DNA of 64,000 nt from Martelella endophytica (GTDB lineage Bacteria > Pseudomonadota > Alphaproteobacteria > Rhizobiales > Rhizobiaceae). Location: contig NZ_CP010803.1 in NCBI RefSeq assembly GCF_000960975.1, forward strand, positions 3,751,818-3,815,817. The letters are read 5' to 3'. Under the pieces are notes generated by a model. It saw nothing but the letters and a program-made list of their open reading frames with translations. It was not told where the DNA came from and searched no databases. Position numbers and translations under genes: made by a program. Numbering within the stretch: the stretch's first letter is position 1; every line of letters begins with the position of its first letter. Positions 1-8,304 of this stretch are shown here, piece after piece.

Positions 1-48
1 TATTCCGACAACTTCAAGCCCGACCGCGTCCAGCCCTGGACGCACTGA
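1..48 (+). CDS. 3' end of an unidentified CDS (partial)
   Basis: Frame 1 is open from the window edge and ends in TGA; the last residues read YSDNFKPDRVQPWTH. Fifteen codons are not enough to assign a family. It is probably the chromosomal gene preceding the tRNA. Confidence 0.5.
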   Translation, partial: YSDNFKPDRVQPWTH

Positions 49-109
49 CCGCGGGTACTGGCGCCATCCGTCAGGCCTCACCGCACCAACGGCACGCCAC
101 GTGCCGCCC

Positions 110-186
110 GGCCCCTTAGCTCAGCTGGATAGAGCACCGGCCTTCTAAGCCGACGGTCGCAGGTTCGAATCCTGCAGGGGTCGCCA
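110..186 (+). tRNA. tRNA-Arg (anticodon UCU)
   Basis: A full cloverleaf can be folded. The acceptor stem GGCCCCT pairs with AGGGGTC (one G-U), the D-arm is AGCTCAGCTGGATAGAGC, the anticodon loop is CTTCTAA (UCU, arginine), the T-loop is TTCGAAT, and CCA is encoded. tRNA 3' halves are common integration sites for tyrosine-recombinase elements, and the 3' part of this gene recurs once on the far side of the prophage. Confidence 0.95.
152..184 (+). repeat. att-like 33-bp repeat, copy 1 (3' half of tRNA-Arg)
   Basis: The variable loop, T-arm and 3' acceptor strand of the tRNA (GACGGTCGC to GGGGTCGC) recur without mismatch at 47493-47525, but on the minus strand. The length and placement are typical of a phage attachment core. 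The inverted orientation is not what one unrearranged integration gives. Confidence 0.7.
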
Positions 187-786
187 ATCTTTTCAGAGAC
201 TTAGCACCCGGGACAAACCCCAAAACTCTGTCAGTTTACGCCCTGGTTTACACTTTTGTTCCTGAAACCTTCCAAAGTAGGTCGGAGCTGACCATAGCGA
301 CATGTCTAAATCGGCCTGAATGGGTGATGTCGGGGAGCGCTTCCAACATGGCAGCTGCACCTCTGTATCGGCTGGATAGATCCGGCGGCATTGAAGTGAC
401 GAGGCTTCATGCTGCCCGTCGTACCTACTCTCGCATCAGAGCAAAGGGGAATTCCGTTCCTACATGTCATCGGCATGATCAACGATGATCACTTCGACCG
501 CCGGTATCTGCACGCCTTCGCCGATTGATAATAGCTACAACTGAATGGGCACCGCGACTTGTCGGGCCATCACCTGGAAATAAAGTGGGATAGGCAGACG
601 ATCGGTGGATCACGCAGAGAGCGATGACTATGGCCGGGCGACGCGTAGTCTCGATTTGAAACGCAGTCCAACCAATTCTGCTCCCCAGACCTTCATAGTA
701 CAGATTTTGATTGCGGCTAATAATCCCGATTGTCTAGTATACTCTCTTGAGGCGATCAGGGGGATCGTCGGCAATTGGGGGACAGG
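187..786. other. No recognisable gene
   Basis: About 600 bases between the tRNA and the first likely gene. Only short frames without good start signals occur, and I see no phage, IS or RNA feature. It may be degraded end-of-element sequence. Confidence 0.5.
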
Positions 787-1128
787 ATGAAAAGCTTGAT
801 AATTTGGGTCGGTGTTATCGCTACCGTACTCAGCGGTTGTGCACGTCGGCCAGATGCTATCATTGCAACAAGCATTCCAATGGAAGCCTATTCAGGGGAC
901 GGGTGCGCGGCCCTCACGCAACAGCTGAAGGCCGAGAAAGACAACCTGGCTGCACTTTCAAAACAACAGAACGAAGCAGCTAACGGCGATGCATTCGGCG
1001 TGTTTCTGATTGGCGTGCCGATGAGCAGCCTTACCGGAGGCGATAAGGAAGGCGAAATCTCAAATGCCAAAGGTAAGATCAACGCCATGGAGGCAGCGAT
1101 GCACAAAAACAAATGCAGCGGCTACTAG
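787..1128 (+). CDS. Small putative lipoprotein
   Basis: A 113-residue protein. It opens with a lipoprotein signal (MKSLIIWVGVIATVLSGC), where LSGC is a good lipobox and lipidation would fall on the Cys. The rest is polar and partly helical, with a small glycine-rich hydrophobic stretch (FGVFLIGVPMSSLTGG) and a C-terminal Cys. The ATG was chosen because it directly precedes the signal peptide. The next gene begins 23 bases downstream and is also exported, so the two may be one unit. No family is recognised. Lying between the tRNA and the prophage lysis genes, it could be lysogenic-conversion cargo (inference). Confidence 0.6.
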   Translation: MKSLIIWVGVIATVLSGCARRPDAIIATSIPMEAYSGDGCAALTQQLKAEKDNLAALSKQQNEAANGDAFGVFLIGVPMSSLTGGDKEGEISNAKGKINAMEAAMHKNKCSGY

Positions 1129-1151
1129 GCCTGCGTCGAGAAAATCCTGCA

Positions 1152-1865
1152 ATGAAAAATCCAAAGAAATGGATGCTATTGGCCGCTGCGGTCGTAAGTC
1201 TCGGATGGACGCCAGCGCTAGCTCAAAACTTTCAGCAAACATACAATTTTTGCCGGATAGCACAGACGCTTGCGCCGATTTTCTTACGAGGCGGACAAAT
1301 ATCCGGTCAATCAATATGCTCAGCAAGTGGAAGACCATCCTACGATTGCATCGGCGCAATTTCTTTGGGTCAGGGAGTATGCCTGGCAGGCGGACGGCCT
1401 TCGTATGACTGCATGGGCGTCGCCTCTCTCGGTCAGGGTGTTTGCTTGGCAGGCGGGCGACCTTCGTATGACTGCACCGGTGTCTCCTCGCTAGGTCAGG
1501 GTGTCTGCCTCGCAAGTGGAAGACCTTCTTATGAGTGCACTGGCATCGCCTCTTATGCCCAAGGCGTCTGCCTTGCGGGCGGCAAACCAACTTACGACTG
1601 CGCTGGAGTTAGATCACTTGGGCAGGCAGTTTGCCTCGCAGGAGGCAAGCCGACCTACGATTGCACGGGTATCGGAGATAACGACTTAGGAAAAGGAATC
1701 TGCATGGCCTTGGGCGGTAATTCCTACAGCTGCGCATCGGCAAGCGTTCACGAAGCGATCTGCGGTTTCACTGGCAATTGCCAAGGCTACGATGCTGCAT
1801 CAATCGCGATTTCGTTGGCCGAAACTTGCGGCGTAGAAGTTTTGCACTACAGCATCGGTCACTAG
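1152..1865 (+). CDS. Secreted Cys-containing 21-residue tandem-repeat protein
   Basis: A 237-residue protein with a signal peptide (hydrophobic core LLAAAVVSLGWTPALA, likely cleaved before Gln25). Residues 50-175 are six tandem 21-residue units related to SLGQGVCLAGGRPSYDC plus four residues. Two more diverged units follow, then a Cys-containing tail. Each unit carries two Cys spaced 10 apart, which suggests one disulphide per repeat in an envelope or extracellular protein. A weak SD-like GAGAAAA lies before the chosen ATG. The product resembles no family I can name. It sits downstream of a lipoprotein gene near the element boundary. Confidence 0.7.
   Translation: MKNPKKWMLLAAAVVSLGWTPALAQNFQQTYNFCRIAQTLAPIFLRGGQISGQSICSASGRPSYDCIGAISLGQGVCLAGGRPSYDCMGVASLGQGVCLAGGRPSYDCTGVSSLGQGVCLASGRPSYECTGIASYAQGVCLAGGKPTYDCAGVRSLGQAVCLAGGKPTYDCTGIGDNDLGKGICMALGGNSYSCASASVHEAICGFTGNCQGYDAASIAISLAETCGVEVLHYSIGH
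1299..1676 (+). repeat. Six in-frame 63-bp tandem repeats
   Basis: Codes for the 21-residue units of the secreted repeat protein. The units differ from one another mostly at third positions and at the last four residues. There are no spacers, so this is an internal coding repeat, not a CRISPR. Such arrays can change copy number by slippage. Confidence 0.85.
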
Positions 1866-2144
1866 GCTGCCCCGATTTGCCGAGGCGGCGATAGACAACG
1901 ACGCTTCGATATACCCATACGTCGACATCCGCTTTCCGCCCCCACCGAGAACGATCGCGAGAACTTTCGGAGATACTCGCATTCCTCGACGGGACTATGT
2001 TTGGCGACTGAGACCCGTCGCTTGCAGCCGTGGCGGGCTGCAGGCCGCCCGGGATCCAGGCAGAGAAAAAGGCCGCTGAAGTGTTCGCTTCATCGACCTG
2101 AATTGATCCGATGTGAGCAAGATCGACTTCAACCTCCCCGGAAC

Positions 2145-2244
2145 CAGCCGTCAGTTCGGCGCGGACCTTCTCGCCGTCGTTTTCGAGTGCGGCACGTTTC
2201 GCGACCAGATCGATGGCGCGGTCGACAATGCCGCCCGCGCCGAG
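2145..2244 (-). pseudogene. Fragment of a prophage holin gene
   Basis: These 100 bases match bases 3913-4012, inside the intact holin-like gene, at 96 of 100 positions without a gap. They encode a segment like GAGGIVDRAIDLVAKRAALE. No start or remaining body is present. The fragment lies just outside the intact lysis module, so it is either a remnant of a related prophage or a partial duplication. Confidence 0.85.
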
Positions 2245-2254
2245 TCTCGGTCAT

Positions 2255-2491
2255 TTATTGGCCTGGCCCTTCTATTGCTTCAGCCTGGCTCCACCGTATG
2301 AACCAGACGAAGAAGATCGCAGACAGAGCGCACGCACCTCCATACGCCCATAAACGCCACCCAGGGGACGAAACCAAATAGGCGATCCAGAAGAGGATGG
2401 CGCCGATCTCCGTTGTTATGAGGAGAGAAGCACAAACGGCGTCCAGCATCGTGTTGGCGCGCGTATTCCTGTGGCTCTTGCGCAGCTTCAT
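2255..2491 (-). CDS. Small two-helix membrane protein, unknown
   Basis: A 78-residue protein. The chosen ATG has a strong Shine-Dalgarno (GGAGG, 9 bases upstream). Two hydrophobic helices are visible: one starting near ASLLITTEIGAILFWIAYL and a second near YGGACALSAIFFVWFI. The N-terminus is basic (KLRKSHRNTR) and the C-terminus acidic, giving a hairpin topology. It has no recognised domain. It directly follows the holin fragment, so it may be a residual prophage or host gene. Confidence 0.5.
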   Translation of the reverse strand: MKLRKSHRNTRANTMLDAVCASLLITTEIGAILFWIAYLVSSPGWRLWAYGGACALSAIFFVWFIRWSQAEAIEGPGQ

Positions 2492-2699
2492 TAAAGAAGC
2501 CCTCCGCAATTGCCAAACGAAGCTGAACGGCTTGTGCGTTGGAAGTCGTATCGTTGAAAACCGCGTGGAGGTGCGCGGCGGGCGGCGGAAGCCACCGCTG
2601 CTGAATAGCTTAACAGCATGGTATCAATTCCCGTAATGTAGTGAGAGCTGCGAGCAGCAGCCGTTTATAACGACGACTGCCCCGTATTTAGGCATCGTC

Positions 2700-3074
2700 T
2701 CATACGGGGAACGGAGGGGCGCGCGGGCGATAGGACGCGAGTGCCCGCCTGGCGCGTGAACCGGCCAGAATAAACGGGCAGCGCAATACCAACAGGAGGC
2801 AAAAAACTGGAGGCCTGAATTCGGCGCTACCATCGCCGGCCCATCCGCCGTGATTGTCCACCTTGCCAGAGACCGGATGCTCCTGCGAACGCAGGATCAT
2901 ATCGGAGAGGTGACTTGTCGCGGCAATGGCGGCTCGGTCAGGAGACATCGAGTGGACGTCGGCAATGCCCCGCCCAAAGTTCACCTGCCCCTGGTTCACC
3001 TCCCATGATAGAAAGGCTACAAGAAACGCGAGAAGCAGAGAAAGAGCCTTGCCGGTCTCGCGTAACCTAATCAT
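2700..3074 (-). CDS. Doubtful hypothetical protein with N-terminal hydrophobic segment
   Basis: A 124-codon frame whose start resembles a signal or anchor sequence (ALSLLLAFLVAFLSWEVN). The C-terminal half is proline/arginine-rich and looks non-native, and no Shine-Dalgarno precedes the ATG. It is either the 5' part of a gene whose 3' end was replaced, or chance. Bases 2492-2699 and 3075-3288 on either side hold nothing I can identify. Confidence 0.25.
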   Translation of the reverse strand: MIRLRETGKALSLLLAFLVAFLSWEVNQGQVNFGRGIADVHSMSPDRAAIAATSHLSDMILRSQEHPVSGKVDNHGGWAGDGSAEFRPPVFCLLLVLRCPFILAGSRARRALASYRPRAPPFPV

Positions 3075-3288
3075 TTCGGGCCGTCAGGCAGCGCAAAGGT
3101 ATCATCCTCACAAGTTCTGACTGTGAGAGATACCTTTATGCGGAATGCCTGACAATAGAAGTCTTCAATGCCTAAGCCCCTTTCATTCGATCAAACATAG
3201 TGCAATCGAAAAATAGGCGAGGCAGCTACATATTGATCAAGCGCAGCGATACAATTCTGGATACTAATTTTACAGATTTCTCGTTTAG

Positions 3289-3612
3289 TTACCCCCCTTT
3301 TAAAGCCTTGAGCGCCTGCATCAGGCCGTCTGAGAGCCACACGCCAAATCCCGTTCCGGCCATTGCCGCCCCCAAGATGTAGCCGCGACCGATCTGCTTG
3401 ATCTTCTGATACTCAGCGACGAATTCCTCCGTCTCGCCGAGGCGTTCCGAAAGTGCCTTGTTCTGTTCGATCAGGCGCTCGTTCTGGTGCTCGACTGTAT
3501 TCAGGCGATGATGAATTTCGTCATGGCTGGTCCGGTTCTCGTCCACCTTCTGGATCAGGGCATCCAGCTTGCCCTGAACCTCACCCAGATGCCGCGCCAG
3601 ATCGACTGTCAT
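3289..3612 (-). CDS. DUF1515-like phage lysis-region protein
   Basis: A 107-residue protein. Residues 5-70 are a charged coiled-coil-like helix (DENRTSHDEIHHRLNTVEHQ). A short C-terminal hydrophobic segment follows (GYILGAAMAGTGFGVWLSD), so it is probably anchored in the inner membrane with a long cytoplasmic or periplasmic helix. It is the last gene of the late operon, 10 bases after the holin-like gene. This suggests a helper in lysis, for instance a holin partner or spanin-like protein. A truncated homologue lies at 55960-56148. Confidence 0.7.
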   Translation of the reverse strand: MTVDLARHLGEVQGKLDALIQKVDENRTSHDEIHHRLNTVEHQNERLIEQNKALSERLGETEEFVAEYQKIKQIGRGYILGAAMAGTGFGVWLSDGLMQALKALKGG

Positions 3613-3622
3613 CCCCTGCCCT

Positions 3623-4045
3623 CTATTTCAGAATTGCGCGAAGCCCGGCGACGCCGGAACCGATGTAGAAGACCCACTGGATCATGCTCCCCGCCCAGTC
3701 ATCGAGGGGCGATGGAAAGGCCGCGATTGTCCATGACTGCGCATAGATGCAGTCCGGACACCACAGCATGTTGTAGAGGCAGATTGCCGCCCACCAGATC
3801 GCAAGCGGCACGAGGAAGAGTGAAGCGAACAGCCAGAACCATGGAACGGAAAGCTTTTCCGTATTGAGAGTAGCCATCTCCCGCGTCTCGGCGACGACCT
3901 GCTTCAGGTATTCAGCCGTCAGTTCGGCGCGGACCTTCTCGCTGTCGTTTTCGAGTGCGGCACGCTTCTCGACCAGATCGATGGCGCGATCGACAATGCC
4001 GCCCGCGCCGAGCTTCGCCAACCACGTCACAAGGGCAGCGATCAT
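3623..4045 (-). CDS. Putative phage holin
   Basis: A 140-residue protein. It has an amphipathic N-terminal helix, a charged helix (EKRAALENDSEKVRAELTAE), a hydrophobic block around residues 65-95 (LFASLFLVPLAIWWAAICLY) and a second membrane segment near the C-terminus (WVFYIGSGVAGLRAIL). Size, topology and position directly after the endolysin (4-base overlap) fit a class II-like holin that permeabilises the inner membrane at lysis. Similar proteins occur in rhizobial and gene-transfer-agent-like phages. Assignment is by context plus topology. Confidence 0.7.
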   Translation of the reverse strand: MIAALVTWLAKLGAGGIVDRAIDLVEKRAALENDSEKVRAELTAEYLKQVVAETREMATLNTEKLSVPWFWLFASLFLVPLAIWWAAICLYNMLWCPDCIYAQSWTIAAFPSPLDDWAGSMIQWVFYIGSGVAGLRAILK

Positions 4046-4983
4046 ACTTCCACCTCATGGCCGATAGCGGTGTTGATACGACGAGCCACAACGTCACGGT
4101 ATCGCCAGACGAACCAGCAAACCGAAACCGCAATGACGCCGGCGACAATCCAGCCAACCGGCAGACCTGAAGCCCAGGCAAGAACGCCGGAGGCAGCGGC
4201 CGAGGCTCCGGACTTCTGCGCTGCATCCTTCAGGGCTGCCATGTCGCGGCGCAGCTGGGCGATCGTTGCCGGGCCAATGATCCCGTCGTTCACGAGATGC
4301 GGATGCGCCATCTGGTAGGCCAGCACAGCTTCCTTTGTCTTCTCGCCGAACCAGCCGTCGATCGCACCTGGATCAAAGCCGCGCCTTTTCAGCATGGTCT
4401 GGACATCGCGCACGACGGGATCGCCAGCGTCCGGCGCGGTGTTTGACGCGTCACGGGGAACGCCCTCCGGTGCGGTATCCACGCCGGTGTAGACGCCCTG
4501 TTCGAACAGCAGCGCCTCTTCCTGGCGCCGGCGGACAAGGCCGGGCAGCTTCTTGCCCTTCGAGGTATTGTAATGCGTGGCGAGATAATCGGCCGCCGCC
4601 TTCAGCTTGCCGGCGCGCCAGAGGTTGCCGAAGCGCCATGTGCTGACCACGCGACCGCCGAGATTATAGGCAGCACTCGTCGCCGCATCGAGCTGGTACT
4701 GCGTCCGATCCGCCGGCGAATTGGCGACGACTTCCTTCGCGTAGCCCTGATTGAGCACGGCGCGGAAAATCCGGTCGCCATCTGCAACTGAGATTTTCGT
4801 CTTGCCGGGGACGATCTTCGTGATTCCGATCTTTGCTAGCTCCAGCCGGCAATAGGGTGAGTTCATGGTAAAGCCGGCAAAGAGCGTCGGCGTGCCGGTC
4901 GGGTCGAGGTAGGCGACCGTGGGCGCGCCCTCGTGCCCGCGCACGAAGGCTGCCCCCGGTTCGGAAACCGTGGTGATATCCAT
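4042..4983 (-). CDS. Endolysin: GH24 lysozyme with peptidoglycan-binding domain
   Basis: A 313-residue protein. The N-terminal domain (about 1-165) is a T4-type/GH24 muramidase: Glu18 in GHEGAPTVAYLD, then Asp and Thr nearby, and helices typical of phage lysozymes (YQLDAATSAAYNLG). A PG_binding_1-type repeat follows (about 190-250; VQTMLKRRGFDPGAIDGWFG). A membrane helix lies near residues 274-294 (VGWIVAGVIAVSVCWFVW), with a basic tail. It cleaves peptidoglycan glycan strands at the end of the lytic cycle. The C-terminal anchor is unusual for a cytoplasm-released lysozyme. It may tether the enzyme to the membrane, or the protein may be inserted by Sec. Confidence 0.9.
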   Translation of the reverse strand: MDITTVSEPGAAFVRGHEGAPTVAYLDPTGTPTLFAGFTMNSPYCRLELAKIGITKIVPGKTKISVADGDRIFRAVLNQGYAKEVVANSPADRTQYQLDAATSAAYNLGGRVVSTWRFGNLWRAGKLKAAADYLATHYNTSKGKKLPGLVRRRQEEALLFEQGVYTGVDTAPEGVPRDASNTAPDAGDPVVRDVQTMLKRRGFDPGAIDGWFGEKTKEAVLAYQMAHPHLVNDGIIGPATIAQLRRDMAALKDAAQKSGASAAASGVLAWASGLPVGWIVAGVIAVSVCWFVWRYRDVVARRINTAIGHEVEV

Positions 4984-5027
4984 CTTGGTTTTTCCTTGGA
5001 TTGTTCGCCGGTCAGGCCGGCAGTCGG

Positions 5028-5381
5028 TCAGGCGAAGCGTTCGGCCGGCGTCGCCGGCTCGGGCGCGACCTGAACGGCCGCAAGCTCGCTCGGCAGCGCT
5101 ACGCCGTCAGCCATACGGATGTTGACGTGATAGCCATCAACGGCCGTCATCTCCGGATACTCAACGCCGTCCTCACCCGTCAGCATCTTGCCAGTCGGTG
5201 CATAAACGAGACCATCGCAAGCAGCACCGACAGGCTTGAGCGCCAGCATGCCTGCTGGCAGGTCCGTATCGAAATAGGTTAGCCGAACAGGCTCAACCTC
5301 TCCGGCTGGACCCGTCACACCCACGGTATTGAGAACGACCAACGCCTCAGCATGGTCGGAGAATTTCAGAAAGATGTCACG
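5028..5381 (-). CDS. Phage tail-end protein, unknown
   Basis: A 117-residue protein, MRDIFLKFSDHAEAL at the start, with a soluble beta-rich middle containing DGLVYAPTGKMLTGEDG and YHVNIR. The chosen ATG overlaps the stop of the upstream fibre gene by 5 bases, as is usual in this operon. It lies between fibre genes and the endolysin, so it is probably a fibre accessory or chaperone. No family is assigned. Confidence 0.7.
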   Translation of the reverse strand, partial: RDIFLKFSDHAEALVVLNTVGVTGPAGEVEPVRLTYFDTDLPAGMLALKPVGAACDGLVYAPTGKMLTGEDGVEYPEMTAVDGYHVNIRMADGVALPSELAAVQVAPEPATPAERFA

Positions 5382-6528
5382 CATAGGGCACCGCCTTTGC
5401 CTGGAGGTCATCGTCGGTGACACGGAACGGCCAGATTACGAGTTGATCATACCAACCCTGGGCATAATACCCGGTAGCATTCCTTCCTAAAAAAGAGGGA
5501 GCCAGCTCTGCTTCCTGAGTTGACGATGTGGATACGGGCGCGAAGCCATCAAGTGCCCCGCTCTTGCCGTTTGTGTCCCAGGACACGCCTACCCCCATAC
5601 TCGGTGTAGGCGCTTCATAGATGCTGATGACAATTGAAGGGTATCCGATGACCATCGCGTTATTATCTGCCCTGAGCAGTATGGCGAAATCGGCATTCTC
5701 GTAGCCACCAAGAATTACGCCGTTTACGGTCCCAAGGGGCGTTACCTTTTCCCCGGAAACCACCACACTAGCTTCGCCCCGCTGCAACAAAGCCGCAACC
5801 GGCTCCGTCAATTGGGCCTTGTCAGCCGGACGGGTGACTGCCGTCCCAGAAGTCGGAATATAGGAGGATGCAAAATCGCTTGCTTCCACCTGCGGCCCCC
5901 AAACATAAAAGGTCTCTTCCGCGCCCTCGAAGGCAGGCAATCGGGCCACTTCAGCATCCGGAATGGCCGCGACATAGAACGTCGAGAATGCCGTGGCAGC
6001 TGGCAAGCCTGTCATGGAAACCCGGTACCACCCCGATCCGACAGGCGAAATGCCGGCTGAACAATTCGCCTTACGCAAGAGCGTTCCCGCCATCAGATCA
6101 AAGTTTGCAAACGACGTGTTGTTCACACCGAACGAGTATGCGAGCTGCACGATGCCTGACGTACCCGCCTTGACGAAGACACTCACCGTCGTGGCGGTCG
6201 CAGCAGTAAAATTCGCCGTCATTTGCGCGCACTGGACACCCTGATCAGGCCCCGCAGTAAACAATCTGGCGTCATCACCGCCGGCCGGGTCCAGCTGTCC
6301 CGCCGTCATCGTCGAATGCTGTGAACCACCGGATCCGTTGAATGCCGCGCTATTGCCTGTGGCAGTATTTGTCGCCGGCCCCTCCAGCAGCAACTGCCGC
6401 CGCCCATTGGTATAATCAAACCGCGGCACATCGGCCGCGGCGATACGGATCATCCCGTCGGCATCGACATAGGTCGCCGTACCCGGCCGGGTAAAATCAA
6501 TCATCTCCGCAAAACCTGCGTTTCGCAT
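5377..6528 (-). CDS. Phage tail fibre/head-spike-like protein
   Basis: A 383-residue protein. The start (IDFTRPGTATYVDADGMI) and the following GRRQLLLEGPATN are the signature of phage proteins with a jelly-roll, LamG-like receptor-binding fold. Repeated beta-strand blocks (TTVSVFVKAGTSG, GWYRVSMTGLPA, FYVWGPQVEASDFASSYIPT) match the same class. It probably forms a receptor-binding spike on the tail. It is followed, overlapping, by a small protein and then the endolysin. Confidence 0.75.
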   Translation of the reverse strand: MRNAGFAEMIDFTRPGTATYVDADGMIRIAAADVPRFDYTNGRRQLLLEGPATNTATGNSAAFNGSGGSQHSTMTAGQLDPAGGDDARLFTAGPDQGVQCAQMTANFTAATATTVSVFVKAGTSGIVQLAYSFGVNNTSFANFDLMAGTLLRKANCSAGISPVGSGWYRVSMTGLPAATAFSTFYVAAIPDAEVARLPAFEGAEETFYVWGPQVEASDFASSYIPTSGTAVTRPADKAQLTEPVAALLQRGEASVVVSGEKVTPLGTVNGVILGGYENADFAILLRADNNAMVIGYPSIVISIYEAPTPSMGVGVSWDTNGKSGALDGFAPVSTSSTQEAELAPSFLGRNATGYYAQGWYDQLVIWPFRVTDDDLQAKAVPYA

Positions 6529-6531
6529 GGT

Positions 6532-6795
6532 TCACCTCGCATATCTGTCAGAGGAAAAATCAAGAATGGCGGCCGGCGGCTTGCCGATCCCGTTAGTATT
6601 GACCGCCGCATAAGCCGGAAGTTCCCACCAGCCTTCGGTGATCGCATAGCGATTGCCGCCAAAGTCCAGAATGGCGGCCGGGCCGAGCGTCAGACCCGTA
6701 TCGATGTCAGTGACCGGAAAGGCGGCAGACGCCCACCAGCGCCTGCGACCTGGTGGCCGATTGGCCGCAAGGCTCAGTCCGATTGTCAGTGATGG
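6532..6795 (-). CDS. Small tail-associated protein with duplicated ILDF motif
   Basis: An 87-residue protein. The start is MPSLTIGLSLAANRP. A short motif occurs twice (AAILDFGGNRYA and AAILDFSSDRYA), suggesting an internal repeat that packs against the adjacent fibre. It lies 3 bases upstream of the fibre-gene start. No known domain. Confidence 0.6.
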   Translation of the reverse strand, partial: PSLTIGLSLAANRPPGRRRWWASAAFPVTDIDTGLTLGPAAILDFGGNRYAITEGWWELPAYAAVNTNGIGKPPAAILDFSSDRYAR

Positions 6796-6802
6796 CATGG
6801 TG

Positions 6803-7447
6803 CTACTCCGGCCAGTTTCTGTCGGCGGCAAAATCAGCCGGGATCGGTAACAGATCCTTCAGCGCCCGGGCAGCGAAGAGGTGCGCCTGCTTGTGGGCAA
6901 GTGCTGCCTGGCCAAGCGCATACATGGTCGCTGCATCCATCTTGTGCGTGCTGTTGTCGGCTGCGATCCAGACAAAATCGCTGGCGCCGCCATGCCAGCG
7001 ATAGTCGCCCGCCGCAGCACCGTTGATGATGGCGCCAAGGGCGGCCGTTGCCGCGCCGGCAATGTTCTCCCGGTCCTCGGCCCGGGATTGATACATTACG
7101 CCGCTGAAGACAAAACCTGCCGCAATCCTGAGGTCGCGTTCGGCATCGATAGCATGGCGCAGAGCGCGGTTTGAACGCTCCTGGACGAAGGCCTCGACCG
7201 CATCGCGATGTGCATCGAACAGGGCATGAAGATCACCCGGCGCTGGAAAGGCCGCATCGATCTGCCAGTCGAGAATCACGGCCGAACCGACGCGCTCGCC
7301 GGTCTCGTCATCGACAATATGGCCAGTGCTAAAGTCCCTGCCCGGTTCTGCGCCGGGATAGGCCAGCGAGAGCAGATATCCGAGCGCATCGTGGTCGAGA
7401 TCCGGATTGAGCGCATTGGCGCTGTCGGGCGTGATTGTGGTCGCCAT
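6803..7447 (-). CDS. DUF4376-like tail fibre assembly protein
   Basis: A 214-residue protein. The C-terminal half (about 95-205) has the pattern of the phage DUF4376 domain: RDLRIAAGFVFSGVMYQSRAED, then FVWIAADNSTHKMDAATMYA and ALAHKQAHLFAARALKD. Such domains are common in proteins beside tail fibres and are thought to help fibre folding or capping. It starts one base inside the fibre gene stop, so the two are translationally coupled. Confidence 0.75.
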   Translation of the reverse strand: MATTITPDSANALNPDLDHDALGYLLSLAYPGAEPGRDFSTGHIVDDETGERVGSAVILDWQIDAAFPAPGDLHALFDAHRDAVEAFVQERSNRALRHAIDAERDLRIAAGFVFSGVMYQSRAEDRENIAGAATAALGAIINGAAAGDYRWHGGASDFVWIAADNSTHKMDAATMYALGQAALAHKQAHLFAARALKDLLPIPADFAADRNWPE

Positions 7448-8304
7448 TATTGGTTCCTCGCATATTTGGCCCGGACATAGATCTCGCGCACCGCCCAGTC
7501 ATAGTTCTGACAGCGCAGGCCGGTGATGAACATGCCGTCCGGGCAGTCGACCGTGTTGCCGGTGGTCTGGACCGTGCCGATCTCGTATGTGCCGCTGTCA
7601 TGCTGCACGCGGGCGCCGGCGGCGGCGCGGCTGTTGGCATAGGCGGACGCCCTGCTTTCGATCCGGTCATTAATGGCCGAATAGGCATCCGACCGGCCCC
7701 AGTTGTTCCAGACGGAACCGCTGACATTGCCATCGGAATGAATGGTCCAGCCGGCGCCGGCGGCCAGATCGCCATTGCTGCGGAACGAATACTCCATGCC
7801 CCGCGACCAGATGAAGCCATCGCCATTGTTGCGCTGACCGACCTCGACATAGCTGTTACCGCCATTGTTGGAGCGGAACTCGATCCGGGCGTCGTACTGG
7901 CCGCTCGCCTGGAACGATGCCAGCGTCGCGCCGTCGAACAGCACCCGGACAAAGCCGGTGAGCGTTCCGCCGTTCGTTGCGTAAGCGCCGAGCTTGCCGC
8001 GGGCATCTGCCGCATCGCCGGCCGTCATCAGGTCATTGGTGAAGGCGGTTCCGCCGGCACTCAAAAAACCGTGCCCGTCGGGATCCACCTCGCCGATCGC
8101 GACATCGGCCGCGCCGTCGAAGACAAAGAGCTTCCACGGTTTGGAAGCGGTGCTGATCCACATTGTGCCGCCGGTGGCGTAGGTAGGGCGTTCCACACCG
8201 CTATGCAGCGAGAGCGTTGCTGTGCGCCAGCTGTTGATATTGGCCGCGAGCTGCGAGCCATTGGTGACGGTCGGGTCGATCGTCACATTGTTATGCTGTG
8301 TCAT
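7447..8304 (-). CDS. Tail fibre protein
   Basis: A 285-residue protein. It starts with MTQHNNVTIDPTVTNGSQLA, a tail-interaction motif seen in short phage fibres. A glycine/asparagine-rich beta-helical middle follows (EFRSNNGGNSYVEVGQRNN), then a conserved tip region (SGTYEIGTVQTTGNTVDCP, GLRCQNYDWAVREIYVRA). It is located after gpJ and overlaps its stop by 4 bases. It probably extends from the tail tip and contributes to host recognition. Confidence 0.8.
   Translation of the reverse strand: MTQHNNVTIDPTVTNGSQLAANINSWRTATLSLHSGVERPTYATGGTMWISTASKPWKLFVFDGAADVAIGEVDPDGHGFLSAGGTAFTNDLMTAGDAADARGKLGAYATNGGTLTGFVRVLFDGATLASFQASGQYDARIEFRSNNGGNSYVEVGQRNNGDGFIWSRGMEYSFRSNGDLAAGAGWTIHSDGNVSGSVWNNWGRSDAYSAINDRIESRASAYANSRAAAGARVQHDSGTYEIGTVQTTGNTVDCPDGMFITGLRCQNYDWAVREIYVRAKYARNQ

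Noticed and set aside
1299..1676. CRISPR array
   Set aside because: The repeats are 63 bp, contiguous, in frame and translated; there are no spacers.
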